A stretch of 20,081 nt of DNA from positions 56,124-76,204 of the forward strand of contig BMAT01002970.1 of the NCBI GenBank assembly GCA_019649035.1, given 5' to 3'. Both the position numbers and the translations under genes were made by a program. This document shows positions 1 to 10,873 of this stretch, piece after piece. The notes under the pieces are model-generated. The model searched no databases. It saw nothing but the letters and a program-made list of their open reading frames with translations, and was not told the origin of the DNA. Each line of letters begins with the position of its first letter. The first letter of the stretch is position 1. Source of the DNA: Elysia marginata. Taxonomy: Eukaryota > Mollusca > Gastropoda > Plakobranchidae.

Positions 1-40
1 ATAGACAGACAGACAGAGAATGTGTGCGTGAGAGAGACGG
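1..40. repeat. Short GACA/GAGA repeat at the left edge
   Basis: GACAGACAGACAGA followed by GTGTGCGTGAGAGAGACGG. It is probably the end of a longer repeat outside the window. Confidence 0.7.
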
Positions 41-535
41 AGTGTAAACCATGCTAGCTGTACTTCTCTCGATTGCTGCAGTTGTAGCCTCACGGTGTTT
101 CAGCAGCGATTTACAACCATCATCATAATAAACAACATGTTTTGGCCACGTTCGGGAGGTTTTTTCTTTTTTTTCCTCCCTGACGAAATAAGACATATAC
201 TACTGGTGGTGAGCCACGGCGCGTTTGGAACAGTTTGGAACAGGGCGGGAACAGAGGAGGATAAATAATAGGTTAAGATGTGGCTGCTGACTGCTGGGAC
301 ACCAGGCGTACGGGGGTTACTGGGTGTGAACATCCCACCCGAGAATGAGGCAGTTGCATGCAGATGCTAATGATGCGCTAGTCGATTGTGCGGTGAAGAA
401 GCTGAAAAACAAGACAAAAGATTTAAACACTGGATATGAAGACCGCAAATAATTGCAGCCCAAACAATGAAATAATAAAGAGATTGTTAAACTCGTCGAA
501 GTTTTCGAAGGCTGTCATAGGTGTTGGGAAAGTAA

Positions 536-820
536 CGTAAGACGCCCAAAGATCGGGAGATGCGTGGTTCGATCCTTGGCCGAGTCAAACCAGACTTAAA
601 AATTGGTATTAGCTGCTGATCCGCCTAGTGTCTGGCGTTAAGGGTTAAGTGTTAAGTCTAGTTGGCTCGGTGTCAGGATAATATGACTGGGTGTGGTGTA
701 CGCAAGCGCTCTTTAGATCACAGTGTGGCAGCACGCTTTCAATTGTCCCCAGAGCCGTCTCTGATATAACCTCGGAGTTCACTGGGACGTTAAAAATTCA
801 AACAACAACAAAAAAAAAAA
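536..820 (+). mobile_element. tRNA-derived SINE, copy 1 (5'-truncated)
   Basis: It matches the other copies in this window from the CGTAAGAC part of the tRNA-like head onward. A Pol III B box GGTTCGATCCT is at 566-576, followed by the shared body (GGTATTAGC.GCTGATCCGCCTAG, TGTCAGGATAATATGACTGGG, CAGTGTGGCAGCACGCTTTC) and the tail GGGACGTTAAAAATTCAAACAAC with an A-run. The first ~20 bp of the head, including the A box, are missing or too diverged to align. It is non-autonomous and depended on a partner LINE for mobility. There is no clear target-site duplication. Confidence 0.85.
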
Positions 821-2483
821 GGATTTCACGGAGAAGAAAACTATTTAACAAAAAAAAAAAATGCGCGGGTGTGAGTGAAGGCCCCCCTCCGATAAAATAG
901 AAAACAAAAGGAGAAAAGTTCAGTAAAACAGTTTATGGAGTTTGGCAACATAATCTTGCCGTGCTGTGGCGAAGGTGGTGAGGCAAGGGGCGGGGGTGTT
1001 GTCAACTTTAAACTTTTTTCAATATCTATGAAGCACGGCGATGGAACTCACAAAAAAAATCGGTAAATGTGGCCTTACAATCTCTGTATGTACTAACAAT
1101 CCAAAATGTTTGGCTGTTCAATAAAGTTTGTAGTTCGATTTGGAGACCTATATAAAACTGTGCGTACAGCTCTGTTCAAAAGTATTGAGATCGGAAAAAC
1201 ACAAACATTCCTCTAAGGGAAAAATATTGCCAACTCATTTAAAAAGGTAAATGGTTTGAGCAATGCCTGTACTATTTGTTTTAACCAATGTCATAGTTAT
1301 TCCTTTTATTGTGATGTGAATATGCAGACAGTAATAATTGAAAAAAGGGACATGATTTTACCCTCTGTTTTTATAAAAAAGAATAACAGCCACATTGGTG
1401 TGTTCAGGCTAAGAACGGTATGAAATGTAAGGAGGTAGAACAAAATACTGCTCCTTTAAAAATTTCGTGGGTTTTTTTTTTGCTGGAACAGAGACGACAT
1501 TAATGACAATCAGCGACGAAAAGACACAAACTATTGAAAACTGTGGTAAAAGCACGTCTACTTTTTCTCTCCCGAGTTTTATCTTTTACAATGCTTAATT
1601 CTGATTAATAATTTCTCTGAGATCAAGACAAACTGATCTCTGCGTCAAAACCCATCTTGGGTGCAAAGCTAATACTAGTTTTGGTTAAAAAAAAGAGAGA
1701 GATGGCATTTTGTTAAAATAATTTATATGCTTTACTAGCAAACAAAACGCTTTCATAAATTTTGGCAATGAATTGTAACAATTCAAGCGCTTCGTTTTAA
1801 TGTGAACGAACCAAATTGGACGGGTTTCCTGGGTTTTTTTTCTCTTAAAAGAAAAACGTCGTAGTTCTGTATTTTCAACGTCGCCTAAGCCGCTTTCTCT
1901 TAGAGATTTTAAGTACCCCCGCCCTGGAAACCTATAGACTTGGAAAGGGAAACTTTTTCAGCTGGTATCGCCATCTTTAAACACTTGCGGTGAGTGCCTC
2001 TCTCTCGCTCTTCCTCTTCAAATGTAATTGAAATTGCTAGAAGTACGAACATTTTGGTCCATGTATTAACAAGCGCGCCATTAATTGATATTAATGTACC
2101 AGACACAAGTAGAAAAAAAACTTAGTGTGTTAGTTGGTTTTTTTTTTGTTGTTTTTTTTTGCCTGTTCAGGAATCGAAATGTACAAAATAATACGGAGAT
2201 GGAACAGGTATAGGAGAAGATTGTGATATGGAATATGAAACAAAAAAAAAAGAAGAAAATGACAGAGAAATAAGCAAACAAGGTCATGCGCAGAAGGATG
2301 CAAACACAGAAAATAATAAAAATTTTAAAAAAAGGGAAATTTAAATTTTCATTAAAAAAATTAAAAGCAAATAGAGAAAGAGAAAGGGTGAACCGTTCGG
2401 ATGAGTATAATAACGCTTGAGAAGGGAAGATACACTTATTAAAAGAGAGGAAAATATATCCCAAAAACATAAGATAGAAAACG
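821..2483. other. No gene recognised
   Basis: AT-rich DNA with scattered A and T runs (for example 849-861). It contains no splice-flanked coding stretch, repeat copy or RNA gene that I can identify. Short frames at 1909-2106 and 2081-2470 (reverse) are low-complexity. Confidence 0.6.
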
Positions 2484-2589
2484 AAACAGGAAGGGAGAGA
2501 GACAGACAGACAGATAGGGGGAGAGAGACAGAGAGAGACAGTGATAGAGATAGAAACAGAGAGAAACAGAGAGAGAAAGTGAGAGTGAG
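2484..2589. repeat. GA/GACA purine-rich microsatellite
   Basis: Imperfect GAGA, GACA and GATA units make up about 100 bp, all purine-rich on the + strand. Ser/Leu-rich frames on the reverse strand and Arg/Glu-rich frames on the + strand derive from it. Confidence 0.92.
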
Positions 2590-4029
2590 TAAAAAAAACC
2601 GCACACGTGCTGTTTTAGTGTGCAACCAGTGTATGTCAAATTTTTAGATTCATTAACATCAATACTCAAATTTCTTGTATGGAGCATGGAATGATTTCAA
2701 TTTCATTTACTCGTTAATTAGTTGCAGATATTTCAAATTATGAAGAACAAGAAAGCACACCTGAGTGCAAGCCATGTTTTAGCTCATACTTTTGAGTTTT
2801 AATTGAAATTTTTCGACTACTTGAAATTAATTATAAATGTGAAATATGTGAAGAAGGTAAATTGTTAACTTTTGTAATGTGATCAATTCAATTTTAATTT
2901 CAATATTTTGCGAAAAAAATTCTACGCAATGGAAACATATGTTTTTTTTTCTAAAATCCCAGATGTTTAAAGCAATATGCTGTTAAGGCTTTTGAAGGTT
3001 TATAGTTTGAAATGATGGCTTAAAAATTTCTGCAAAAAGAAAAAAACAACAAAAACCTTCTATGATATCTTAACGAAGTGGAACGCGCCAATAGACACAA
3101 CAGAAGTCAGAGAAGATGGTCAGAAAAGGGAAAAAATGAAACTAGAAGTTAAGTTTTTTTGTGCAGAAAACCAAACAAGAAAAATTATAATTTTAAAAAG
3201 GAAACAAGACAAATTGTAATTTTCAAAAATTAAACTAAGCTGTTATTTCTCAAAGATATACGTAGAATAAACTACGATTAAAAGATAGAAAACGTATGAC
3301 GCTTTATTTTAAAGAAAAGGTATAAAATTGTGTAAAAAAAAAAACAAAAGAAATATGAAAACTATTAAAACTGCAAAACCAATTTAACTTTAAAATTTGT
3401 TAAGCAAACAAGAAAGTGTTTTAGTTTTAAAAAATCCTCGGAAAAAAGTTTGCACTTTTTTTATCATTCCTGAAATTTTTTTTTCATAATTAATCAAGTT
3501 GTATGAGTTATTATGTGCCATTGTCTCGCATATCGCAAATTTCAAATTACAAGATTTTAATATTTCACAACGCATTTCTTGTGAGCCTCCAAGTGTTACA
3601 ATTTTTTAAGAAAGTAGCTACAGATATCATGCACGTTTTTTGGATTCAAAATAAGTAGAAAAGGTGGAATAAAATATTCCCTAAAAGATGACTTCTCAAT
3701 ACAACACGTTTGACATCCAAGTCACTTGCACTAACCGCGAGACTAAAAATTGAAAGCATCTACAGTAATTCCATTATGAAAAAAAAAAGAATCAGAAAGA
3801 GTAAAAACTTGCGATTTTATAAACTAGAGATGCAACTACTTGAGAAGAAAGTAGAGAAAGCAGTTTCCGTGCTAAAAAAAATACTCTTCTCCTCCTCACA
3901 TATTTAGTTTTTGAACACTTGAAAATTTCGACATTCCATTTCAAATATAAGCAGATAAGTACGTTACTGAACTACTCAGCTGGAGGCCTCGATCTCACAG
4001 GAAGTGCAAAACACTTGTTGACATGTACA
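2590..4029. other. No gene recognised
   Basis: Very AT-rich, with many A/T homopolymers. Small frames at 3390-3575 (-) and 3710-3907 (+) are Lys- and Phe-rich, match no known protein, and lack supporting context. Confidence 0.6.
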
Positions 4030-4081
4030 TTCTTCTTCTTTTTCTTCTTCTTCTTCTTCTTCTTCTTCTTCTTCTTCTTCT

Positions 4082-4112
<31 letters not shown>

Positions 4113-4138
4113 ATTTTCTTCTTCTTCTCCTTTTTATC
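4030..4138. repeat. TTC microsatellite (GAA on the reverse strand)
   Basis: About 80 bp of nearly pure CTT/TTC, preceded by TTCTTCTTCTTTT and followed by a degenerate pyrimidine-rich end. Polypurine-polypyrimidine mirror repeats of this kind can form triplex DNA. The Phe-rich frame through it is not a gene. Confidence 0.97.
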
Positions 4139-5357
4139 TCTGAAAGTGTTTTAGTTTTTGTAAGAGTCAATGTGAACATCTCATGTGTTATAATAGTAAT
4201 TTCCACTATAATGTGAAGAAAATTACACTTTTGGTCTACATCCTTTCCTTTACCCGTCCTAAATCTTCACACTCTCCTCATTTTTGTTCTTTAACCGTTT
4301 TTTTTATGATCCTAATACTGGTCTAGTATTTTCCTTTTTTTAGTCAGCGCCAGTGATTTTCCTTTCATTCCCTCGCTAACTAGAATTGATCTTGTGACAC
4401 ATGAATGACTGTGCGTGCACGATCCAGCTATAGAAAGTGATGATTTGTACATAGATCTATATCTAGATATCATACAATAGTAAATAGTAACTGTTAGTCC
4501 TACTTGGATTTATCTAACATATAAGATTTTCAACCCAAAACACACACTACCGTACTTAAAATAACCTACGAAATAAAAAAATGAAACAATTGTAAAAAAA
4601 AATATATGTATTTAAAATGATGAAAATGACCCTTTTTTAAATTCAACACTACCTAAAATGGCATAATTATATTAGTACCCCTGTGCTATTTTAACATTAT
4701 TATGTCTTGCGAACTATCCGATCAAACTATTCGTTGGAAATTATAATTTGAGGAATGTGCATTTAAAAGTCCTTTGCATTTTCTCTTTTAAAAACATTAT
4801 TACATCAAATATTGTTTTAATGTCTTTTCCCCCAAAAAATTGGCACTTTCATTCATTTTAAACCCCTCGTCACGTGAAATTTACGCCATTTGATCCATTT
4901 GGAATGGTTGCAAGACACATATAAAATAATGCCAAAGCTACACTCGTTGGAGAAACTGTGAGACCACTACCTTAAGTTTTTATATTTTTTTTCTGTGGAT
5001 GATAGTATTCTTAGTAGACATAACCCTTCAGTTTACTAGCTAGTCAAGTGGCAAATGTCTGAGATAGGACATAAATCACACAACCGTTTTTGACAGTACT
5101 CGCTATCTCTTTACTCCGTTTTTATGTTTCGCTTCCGAATATATTAATTATGTTGGGCCTCTTCATTGGAAACTTATATTTGATGTATTTGGTTTTCTTG
5201 ACTAGAGAGTACCGACTACAAATACATGGTAATGAATGCCGTTCTCAAGTGGAGCTCTCTACAATGTCTTAGTCGTTTATTGTTCTTAATTTTTTCTGTT
5301 CGCTGCTTTATTTCATATTGAGTGTCGTCTCCTCTTTTCACGACAATAATGCTGAAT
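4139..5357. other. No gene recognised
   Basis: AT-rich unique-looking DNA. Two overlapping palindromes, ATAGATCTAT and ATATCTAGATAT, lie at about 4451-4470. The 60-codon frame at 5090-5272 is hydrophobic but unrecognised. Confidence 0.55.
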
Positions 5358-5410
5358 TATCTATCTATCTATCTTTCTATATATCTAACCATCTATCCAT
5401 CTATCTAAGC

Positions 5411-5477
<67 letters not shown>

Positions 5478-5555
5478 CATCTATCTATCAATCTATCTAT
5501 CTATCTATCCATATATATATATATCGAGCCATATATCTATCTATCTATCTATCTG

Positions 5556-5592
<37 letters not shown>

Positions 5593-5694
5593 GTATCTAT
5601 CTGTCTATCTAACCATCTATCTATTTATATGTTTATCGATCTATCTATCTATCTACCTATCTATCTATCTCTCTATCTAACCATCTATCTATTC
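5358..5694. repeat. CTAT/ATCT (GATA-type) microsatellite array
   Basis: About 335 bp of CTAT units, with interruptions such as CCAT, TTTC, an ATATATATATAT block (5513-5524) and single-base variants. On the reverse strand this is a GATA array. The 120-codon SIYLSIYL frame over it is an artefact of the repeat. Confidence 0.97.
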
Positions 5695-5749
5695 ATACGA
5701 GGAACACAGTGTTGTAAAAAAGAGGACTAGGCTACAATGTGTAACCATC

Positions 5750-5784
5750 AATCTATATATATATATATATGTATATATGTATCC

Positions 5785-5828
<44 letters not shown>

Positions 5829-5838
5829 GTCTATCGAT
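5750..5838. repeat. TA run followed by a second CTAT array
   Basis: A TATATATA block (about 5754-5775) leads into CTAT units to about 5838. It is separated from the larger array by about 55 bp of unique DNA and probably belongs to the same expansion. Confidence 0.95.
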
Positions 5839-6077
5839 CTACCTACATACTAGCATATTTATCTATCTGTAAATTTATTTATATTTTCCTGATTAAGCAC
5901 ATGATTTAAAAAGTGCTCGACTTGGTAAACGGAGCATAATAGAAATACAAATGGCGGCTAAGAAGGCTTACGTTACTACAGAATGTTCCTTTTATACTTC
6001 CGACATTTCATTATATACTAAACATTATGATATCGTATGTGAGGCACTCGAAAACAAAATTCCGCAGGCCAACAGCA

Positions 6078-6295
6078 CTGTGGGACTGTTCCACGAACTT
6101 TTAAAAATTATGTTAGAGTAGTTCTCCTTGGGCACTGGTGAGTTTTTAGACTAAGATTCAGCACTAGAGTTATTCGAGTTAACTACCTCGCCCACACAAG
6201 AGTTTGGTAGTAATCCCACCTTTTGAATTTTACACACAAGAGAGGTTAGTACACTGAAACAGTCCCATAAAGGGTACCTGTTTAGTATGATAGTG
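6078..6295 (-). repeat. Dispersed repeat family B, copy 1
   Basis: It aligns with 14382-14605 over about 215 bp in the same orientation, with roughly three-quarters identity by eye. Shared blocks include ACTACCTCGCC, CCCACCTTTTGAAT and AGAGAGGTTA/GGAGAGGTTA. On the reverse strand one frame lines up with the frame open in the other copy: KIQKVG, then VGEVV, then AES-KNSPVP. Here it is broken by at least one TAG. A 6-bp length difference between copies keeps the frame; a 2-bp difference near the upstream end does not. Family and mechanism are unknown. Confidence 0.75.
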
Positions 6296-6912
6296 GACTG
6301 GTACAAATCTTGTGATGGGTTTCTAATTGAAAGTTACAGCGAAATTTACGAATCCGCAAAAGAAAAGCCAAGATAAAGTTGTTTGAATATGAACAGTTTT
6401 GTCCGTATGAAGAAATACGAAAACAAAGTGTAATAGAATCATAACGCTCTCATTGCTTGTTGACCAGCCCGCGGGAATGAAAATTCCACTAGACTTTCTA
6501 AACCCCCGAAGCTGTAAATATTAAAGAGCGCCCATGATGTCATTGACTGGGTTATTTTTGAAAGCATTGACCCCATCGCGACGCTTGATACTGCATCAAA
6601 GGTTCAAACAAGACGAAAAATGGAACGTTTAGAAAAATATTTATGAAGCAGACTGGCATTACTGTTGGATTTCTTGGCCTCTGTCGCTCTCTATGATAAG
6701 AGTTTGTGATACTACGATTCGCTGTTGAAATCTCTAGGCCAAATAGATAGAATCCTATAGATCTTTAGACACAGGTTTCTTTTTCAATGATTATTGATAA
6801 ATCAATGTGCCAAATACTTACTTCTCCTTTTCTATTTGATCTATATCTAGCGAGACTAAATCTAGGGAGACGTGACGTCACCTACAGAACTCAAGTGCAA
6901 TTTTCAATCCCG

Positions 6913-7212
6913 CGACCGGCTCTATGGCCTAGCGGTAAGACACTCGTTCAAAGATCGGGAGGGACATGGTTCGATTCCCGGCCGAGTCAAACTAAAGACT
7001 TTAACTTGGTATTAGCAGCTGATTCGCCTAGTTTCTGGCATTAGGGATTTAGTGTTAAGTCTGGTCGGCCCAATGTCATAATAATATGACCGGGTGTGGT
7101 GTACGCAAGCGCTCCTCACATCACAGTGTGGCAAAACGCTTTCAATTGTCCACAACACCGTCTCTGATGCAACCTCGAAGTTGACTGGGACGTTAAAATT
7201 CAAACAACCAAC
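6913..7212 (+). mobile_element. tRNA-derived SINE, copy 2 (full length)
   Basis: This ~300-bp element has an A-box match TGGCCTAGCGG (6925-6935) and B box GGTTCGATTCC (6968-6978), about 33 bp apart as in tRNA genes. The family body and the tail GGGACGTTAAAATTCAAACAACCAAC follow. It reads as an insertion in the presumed large intron. Internal substitutions relative to copies 3 and 4 (for example GGCAAAACGC for GGCAGCACGC) show it is old. Short reading frames over it on both strands are translations of the SINE, not genes. Confidence 0.92.
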
Positions 7213-7439
7213 AGTCCACTATCTCACGTTTGACCACGAAGCCATGTAGCCTAAAACATACATATGATGTTTGATAAATATGAAAAAATATACATTAAAC
7301 CTGAGACCAATAAAAACAAGTCTTAAAATAGAATAATCATAAGAGTTCATCTAAAGTTCTTGACAGAAACATAATCGTTAGTCTACATCTAATTAAATGG
7401 AAATAAAAAATGAATAAATTTTAGCTCTAATAAGATCAA

Positions 7440-7742
7440 GATGTGACGAACGGAGAGAAAAAAGAAAGAAGAGAAAGTAAGAAAGATAAAATGAAGAGAT
7501 AGAGAGAAATGGATAGTGAGAAAGATATAAAGGCAGAAACAGAGAGAGAAACAGACAGAGAGAAAGGGCAAGATAGAGAGAGGGGACAACAGATGAGATA
7601 ATAACGACAGAGGTAGATAAGACCGAGAGATAGAGAACAGAGATAACAATAGACAGACGAATAGGAAGACAGAAGCATAAGTGCAAAGAGACAGCGAGAA
7701 ATGGGAAATAGAGATGGACAGAGAGGGAGAAATAGACAAAAG
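7440..7742. repeat. Long imperfect GA-rich (purine) block
   Basis: About 300 bp dominated by AGAGA, GACAGAG and GAAAGA units on the + strand, heavily interrupted, so it is an old microsatellite. Three overlapping reverse-strand Ser/Leu/Phe frames of over 100 codons are consequences of its composition, not genes. Confidence 0.9.
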
Positions 7743-7780
7743 ACAAGTACATTTCTGCAAGTCAAAGGCAAATCTCCAAT

Positions 7781-7920
7781 GCTTCCCGAGTTCATGAATG
7801 AAAGGTATGAAATTAGCAGTTGAGAGAAGAAGGCTGAAGTGGAAATGCCCGAAATATCTGCCTTTACTTTGATTTGAACCTTCGACTTTTAGGAGCGTCG
7901 GCACCCACCGCTTTTTCACT
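7781..7920 (-). mobile_element. Possible second tRNA-like SINE head
   Basis: On the reverse strand a GGTGGGTGCCGACGCTCC segment is followed by AAAAGTCGAAGGTTCAAATC, a B-box/T-arm-like end (7871-7880). GC content and strand asymmetry change abruptly from the purine-rich repeat just before it. The A box is weak, and no second copy exists in the window to test repetitiveness. It could instead be unique DNA with a chance B box. Confidence 0.25.
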
Positions 7921-8567
7921 CAGAGAAACATAGCTTATACCATGTCGCCACTAACGCTCCTTTATTTTTTCTGAGTACATGAAGTCTTAAACGGTGAGCT
8001 GAGATTATTGCTATTTCTCATCTGAGGTTAAACAAAACGCTTGAAGGAAAAAAAACGCGTAAAGCCTAAACTCTTAGTATTTAAGCCTACGGGTGAAAAC
8101 AATAATATCTTAACTTTCGTTTTTTATATTTACGTTTGTATGTCTACCCTGTTAATGTTAAGCCAAAATAGTTTCGGCTCCATATCCCCACAGCCCGTCT
8201 ATCCCGTCGTGAGAGGCGGATGGATGTACGAAACCTCAAAAAACTCTGTCTCCGGGAGAAGCCTTGCCCTGCCGCTCAACACTTCACATCTTAATTGAAT
8301 CAAAGATCAAATTTCTCTCCCCTGATGAGATGCTGAGCCCGTAACGGGGTACTAGCCATTAGCGGAGTTATTTCCCCTCTCTCTGACTGTTGAAGAGACT
8401 TAGGAATAAATGCACACTATTAGATACATTTAAATTACGGCGGTTGTTGAATGTTTATAACCATGGTTTATTGGATTGGATTCGATAGATGTTACCAAAT
8501 ATCGAACTATGGAATTTGGTAGCATGTCATTCTGGACAAAAGTATGAACAAACCCATGTTGGAGGCT
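7921..8567. other. Locally GC-richer unique segment, no gene assigned
   Basis: About 8170-8400 is noticeably richer in G and C than its surroundings. It has an acceptor-like CCCCACAG (8187-8194) before an open stretch reading PVYPVVRGGWMYETSKNSVS and ending at a TGA-less TAA soon after. No donor-to-exon logic connects it to the homeobox gene and it lacks homeodomain residues. It may be an old mobile-element fragment or an unrecognised exon. Confidence 0.35.
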
Positions 8568-8695
8568 AGAGAGAAATAGGAAAAGAAATGGATAGACTTA
8601 GAGAGAGAAAAAGAGCAATGGAAAGAGCGGCAGAGAAAAAGAGACAGAGACAGATACACTCACTAGGCTGATAGACAGACAGAAAGCAAACAAAT
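8568..8695. repeat. Imperfect GAGA/GACA repeat
   Basis: Interrupted AGAGAGAAA, GAGACAGAGACAGA and GACAGACAG units, again purine-rich on the + strand. Confidence 0.85.
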
Positions 8696-9724
8696 TATTA
8701 TGGAGAGATAAAAAGAGATTTATGCAGGGAAAATAGAATGCAAACGTTAAGCGGTTAGAAAATGAATAATTATGACTAACACATAGATAAAGCTGTTACT
8801 GGAAGTTTCTTTGAGCAATTAGGTCTTTAAAAAATGAAGGTTTTCATATACAGATAATTAAAAAGCGGAGCAAAATATATTAAAAAAACGTAATTTTAAA
8901 AAATTGAAATTGTTTGTAAACTATTAAATTCATGATGTAGGACAGTGCAAATCTACTCTTTTATCCATCCATCGATCTATCAACCATCCCCTTTCTGTAA
9001 AAAAAAAAGTTTCGCTTAAAAACAGCGTTAATGTATAAATTAGTAGTCTTACCTTTCGTGTAGCAAACGTTTTTTTTTCAAATCTTTTTAAAAATATTTT
9101 GAATTTCACTTTAGATTACAATTTCCCTTAAACGGAGTCTATGCCTTCGCGAAAACTAGGTTTTGGCACGACAAAACTCCATATCAGGAGTCATCACTAA
9201 AATAGATTAATAAAACCATAGTTATTCAAAATTTTACATAAAAAGTAAAAAAGTGTATGTGAAAATAGAGTTTTAATTGCATTAAAAATAAAACCAAGAA
9301 AATGCATGCAGGTCAAAAACTGTCAAAACCATCATACCAGAACACATATAAAAAAATTCAATAATAAAAGCGTTGATATTAAAAACAATATAACAGGAAT
9401 ATAAAAAAGTGTAGGTGAAAAATTGAACATAAATACACTGAAAACCCATCTGAAAAATTTTAGAAAAACAATATATAAATTAATAAAAGGGAGAATATAC
9501 ATGCTAGTCACGTCGAATCGTCCCCACATCGTGAAGCCAATGTCTACTAAAAGTAGGCTACAATCATACTAAACGTTCGCTAAACTCTGTGTGCCAGTCT
9601 AGAAATCCACAGTTCCAGGTCTGCATTATAAACGTCGGAAGTACCTGACGCCAAGGATGTCAGACCCTAGTCTCACTGCCCCCATCCCCCCTTCCCCTCT
9701 CTGTTATCTCTACCCTACCCGTGC
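8696..9724. other. No gene recognised
   Basis: AT-rich DNA with A-runs and a short ATCC-type repeat near 8964-8990. The reverse-strand 65-codon frame at 9332-9529 is Phe/Leu-rich and unsupported. Confidence 0.6.
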
Positions 9725-9763
9725 CACCATCATCATCATCATCATCATGATCACCATCATCAT
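9725..9763. repeat. CAT trinucleotide repeat
   Basis: CATCATCAT units with one GATCAC interruption, next to a CCCC-rich segment (9680-9720). An eleven-G run sits at 9884-9894. No exon is supported here. Confidence 0.92.
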
Positions 9764-10170
9764 CTACCCGACAGTGTCGGCGCGGCGGCAGGGCGTTCTC
9801 CGTGTGTGGCATTTCTGCTGTTGCACTAGGTCACCACCGCTTACCACTTCGATGAAAATAATGCCCTTCGGAGACGTAAAAAAGGGGGGGGGGGTAGAGA
9901 AAAAATATATATTTAGATGAAGAGAAAGAAGGGATAAGGACGAGAGGGGGAGGGAGGAGATGAGGATGGAAACAGGCATGCCAAAGATCTATGTTTACGG
10001 TGTCTCTGTCTTTTAAAATAGCTTTAGGAAGATTAGATGACGGCAGGCAATTGGCTTCCTTTGGTTATGACCGAAAGTTCGCCTTGACCCAGAGCATTGT
10101 GCCTGTTTAAGTTGCCAAGGTTTCTAGAGGAGAAAGCGAAAAGGCATGTGGTTGTAAAGGGAAAGATGAG

Positions 10171-10357
10171 TTAGGAAAAGAGAGGGAGAGATAGATAGAT
10201 AGAAAGAAAGAGACAGGGGTGGTGGTGGAGAGCTTCGAACTTATCTAGACGGTGAAAATAAGGAAGTTAGGAATTATCCAAAAGAAAAAAAAACAGAGTA
10301 TTAAATGAATAATTGAAAAGTGAAAGAAAAAGAGATAGAGACAGATGGAGACAGAGA

Positions 10358-10413
<56 letters not shown>

Positions 10414-10477
10414 AGCAAGCAGAGAAGCAGAGACAGACAGGCAAAAAGCTAGAAAGAGAGAGAGAGAGAGGGAGAAT
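10171..10477. repeat. GA-rich region with a ~50-bp pure (GA)n core
   Basis: The GA dinucleotide run at about 10361-10411 has roughly 25 uninterrupted units. It is flanked by GATA, GGT and GACA pieces and a second short GA run at 10455-10471. The Arg/Glu frame on + and the Ser/Leu frame on - come from it. Confidence 0.95.
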
Positions 10478-10873
10478 GGAAAAGAAAAATAAATCGTTTT
10501 TTTAAAGTAAATTTTCTCACGTATATAGCGCCCTTGCCCTATGCAACAAGTAAAACGAGTCTTAGAAATAATTTTAAGCGAGGAAAAGCAGAAAAATTTA
10601 CTTATGATAACAATACGCGTGGACAAGGACAATTTGAGGTTTGGCAGAAATATCTGATTATTGTTGTGTCACAATTCATGTTCTTCTACGCCTTCTCCTA
10701 CGCCGTTCACCGGAATCCCCACATGACGTTTCTACGCCTTCTTATTTGTAATCGAACCAGGTTGTTTTGCCATAGCATTTAAGTTTTCAAAGAAGCTTTT
10801 TACACCACACCTACAATCCCATTGCTGAGCACTCAACTTTTAACAGACACTGCCTTTTTATCGAATAATTATT

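Noticed and set aside
5318-5680. 120-codon + strand frame made of SIYL repeats
   Set aside because: It is a direct translation of the CTAT microsatellite; no non-repeat coding content.
6925-6990. Functional tRNA gene
   Set aside because: A and B boxes match, but the segment continues into a SINE body repeated at four other loci and the tRNA stems are not intact.
7389-7919. 176-codon reverse-strand frame and two overlapping frames of 119 codons
   Set aside because: They arise from the GA-rich block. Three frames are open at once because the tract lacks stop-forming bases, which is the mark of low complexity, not of a gene.
8318-8360. CTGATGAGATGCTGAGCCC as a possible hammerhead ribozyme core
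   Set aside because: CTGATGAG is present, but no GAAA follows a stem at the right distance and no third stem can be drawn. The other CTGATGA at 17535 also lacks the GAAA partner.
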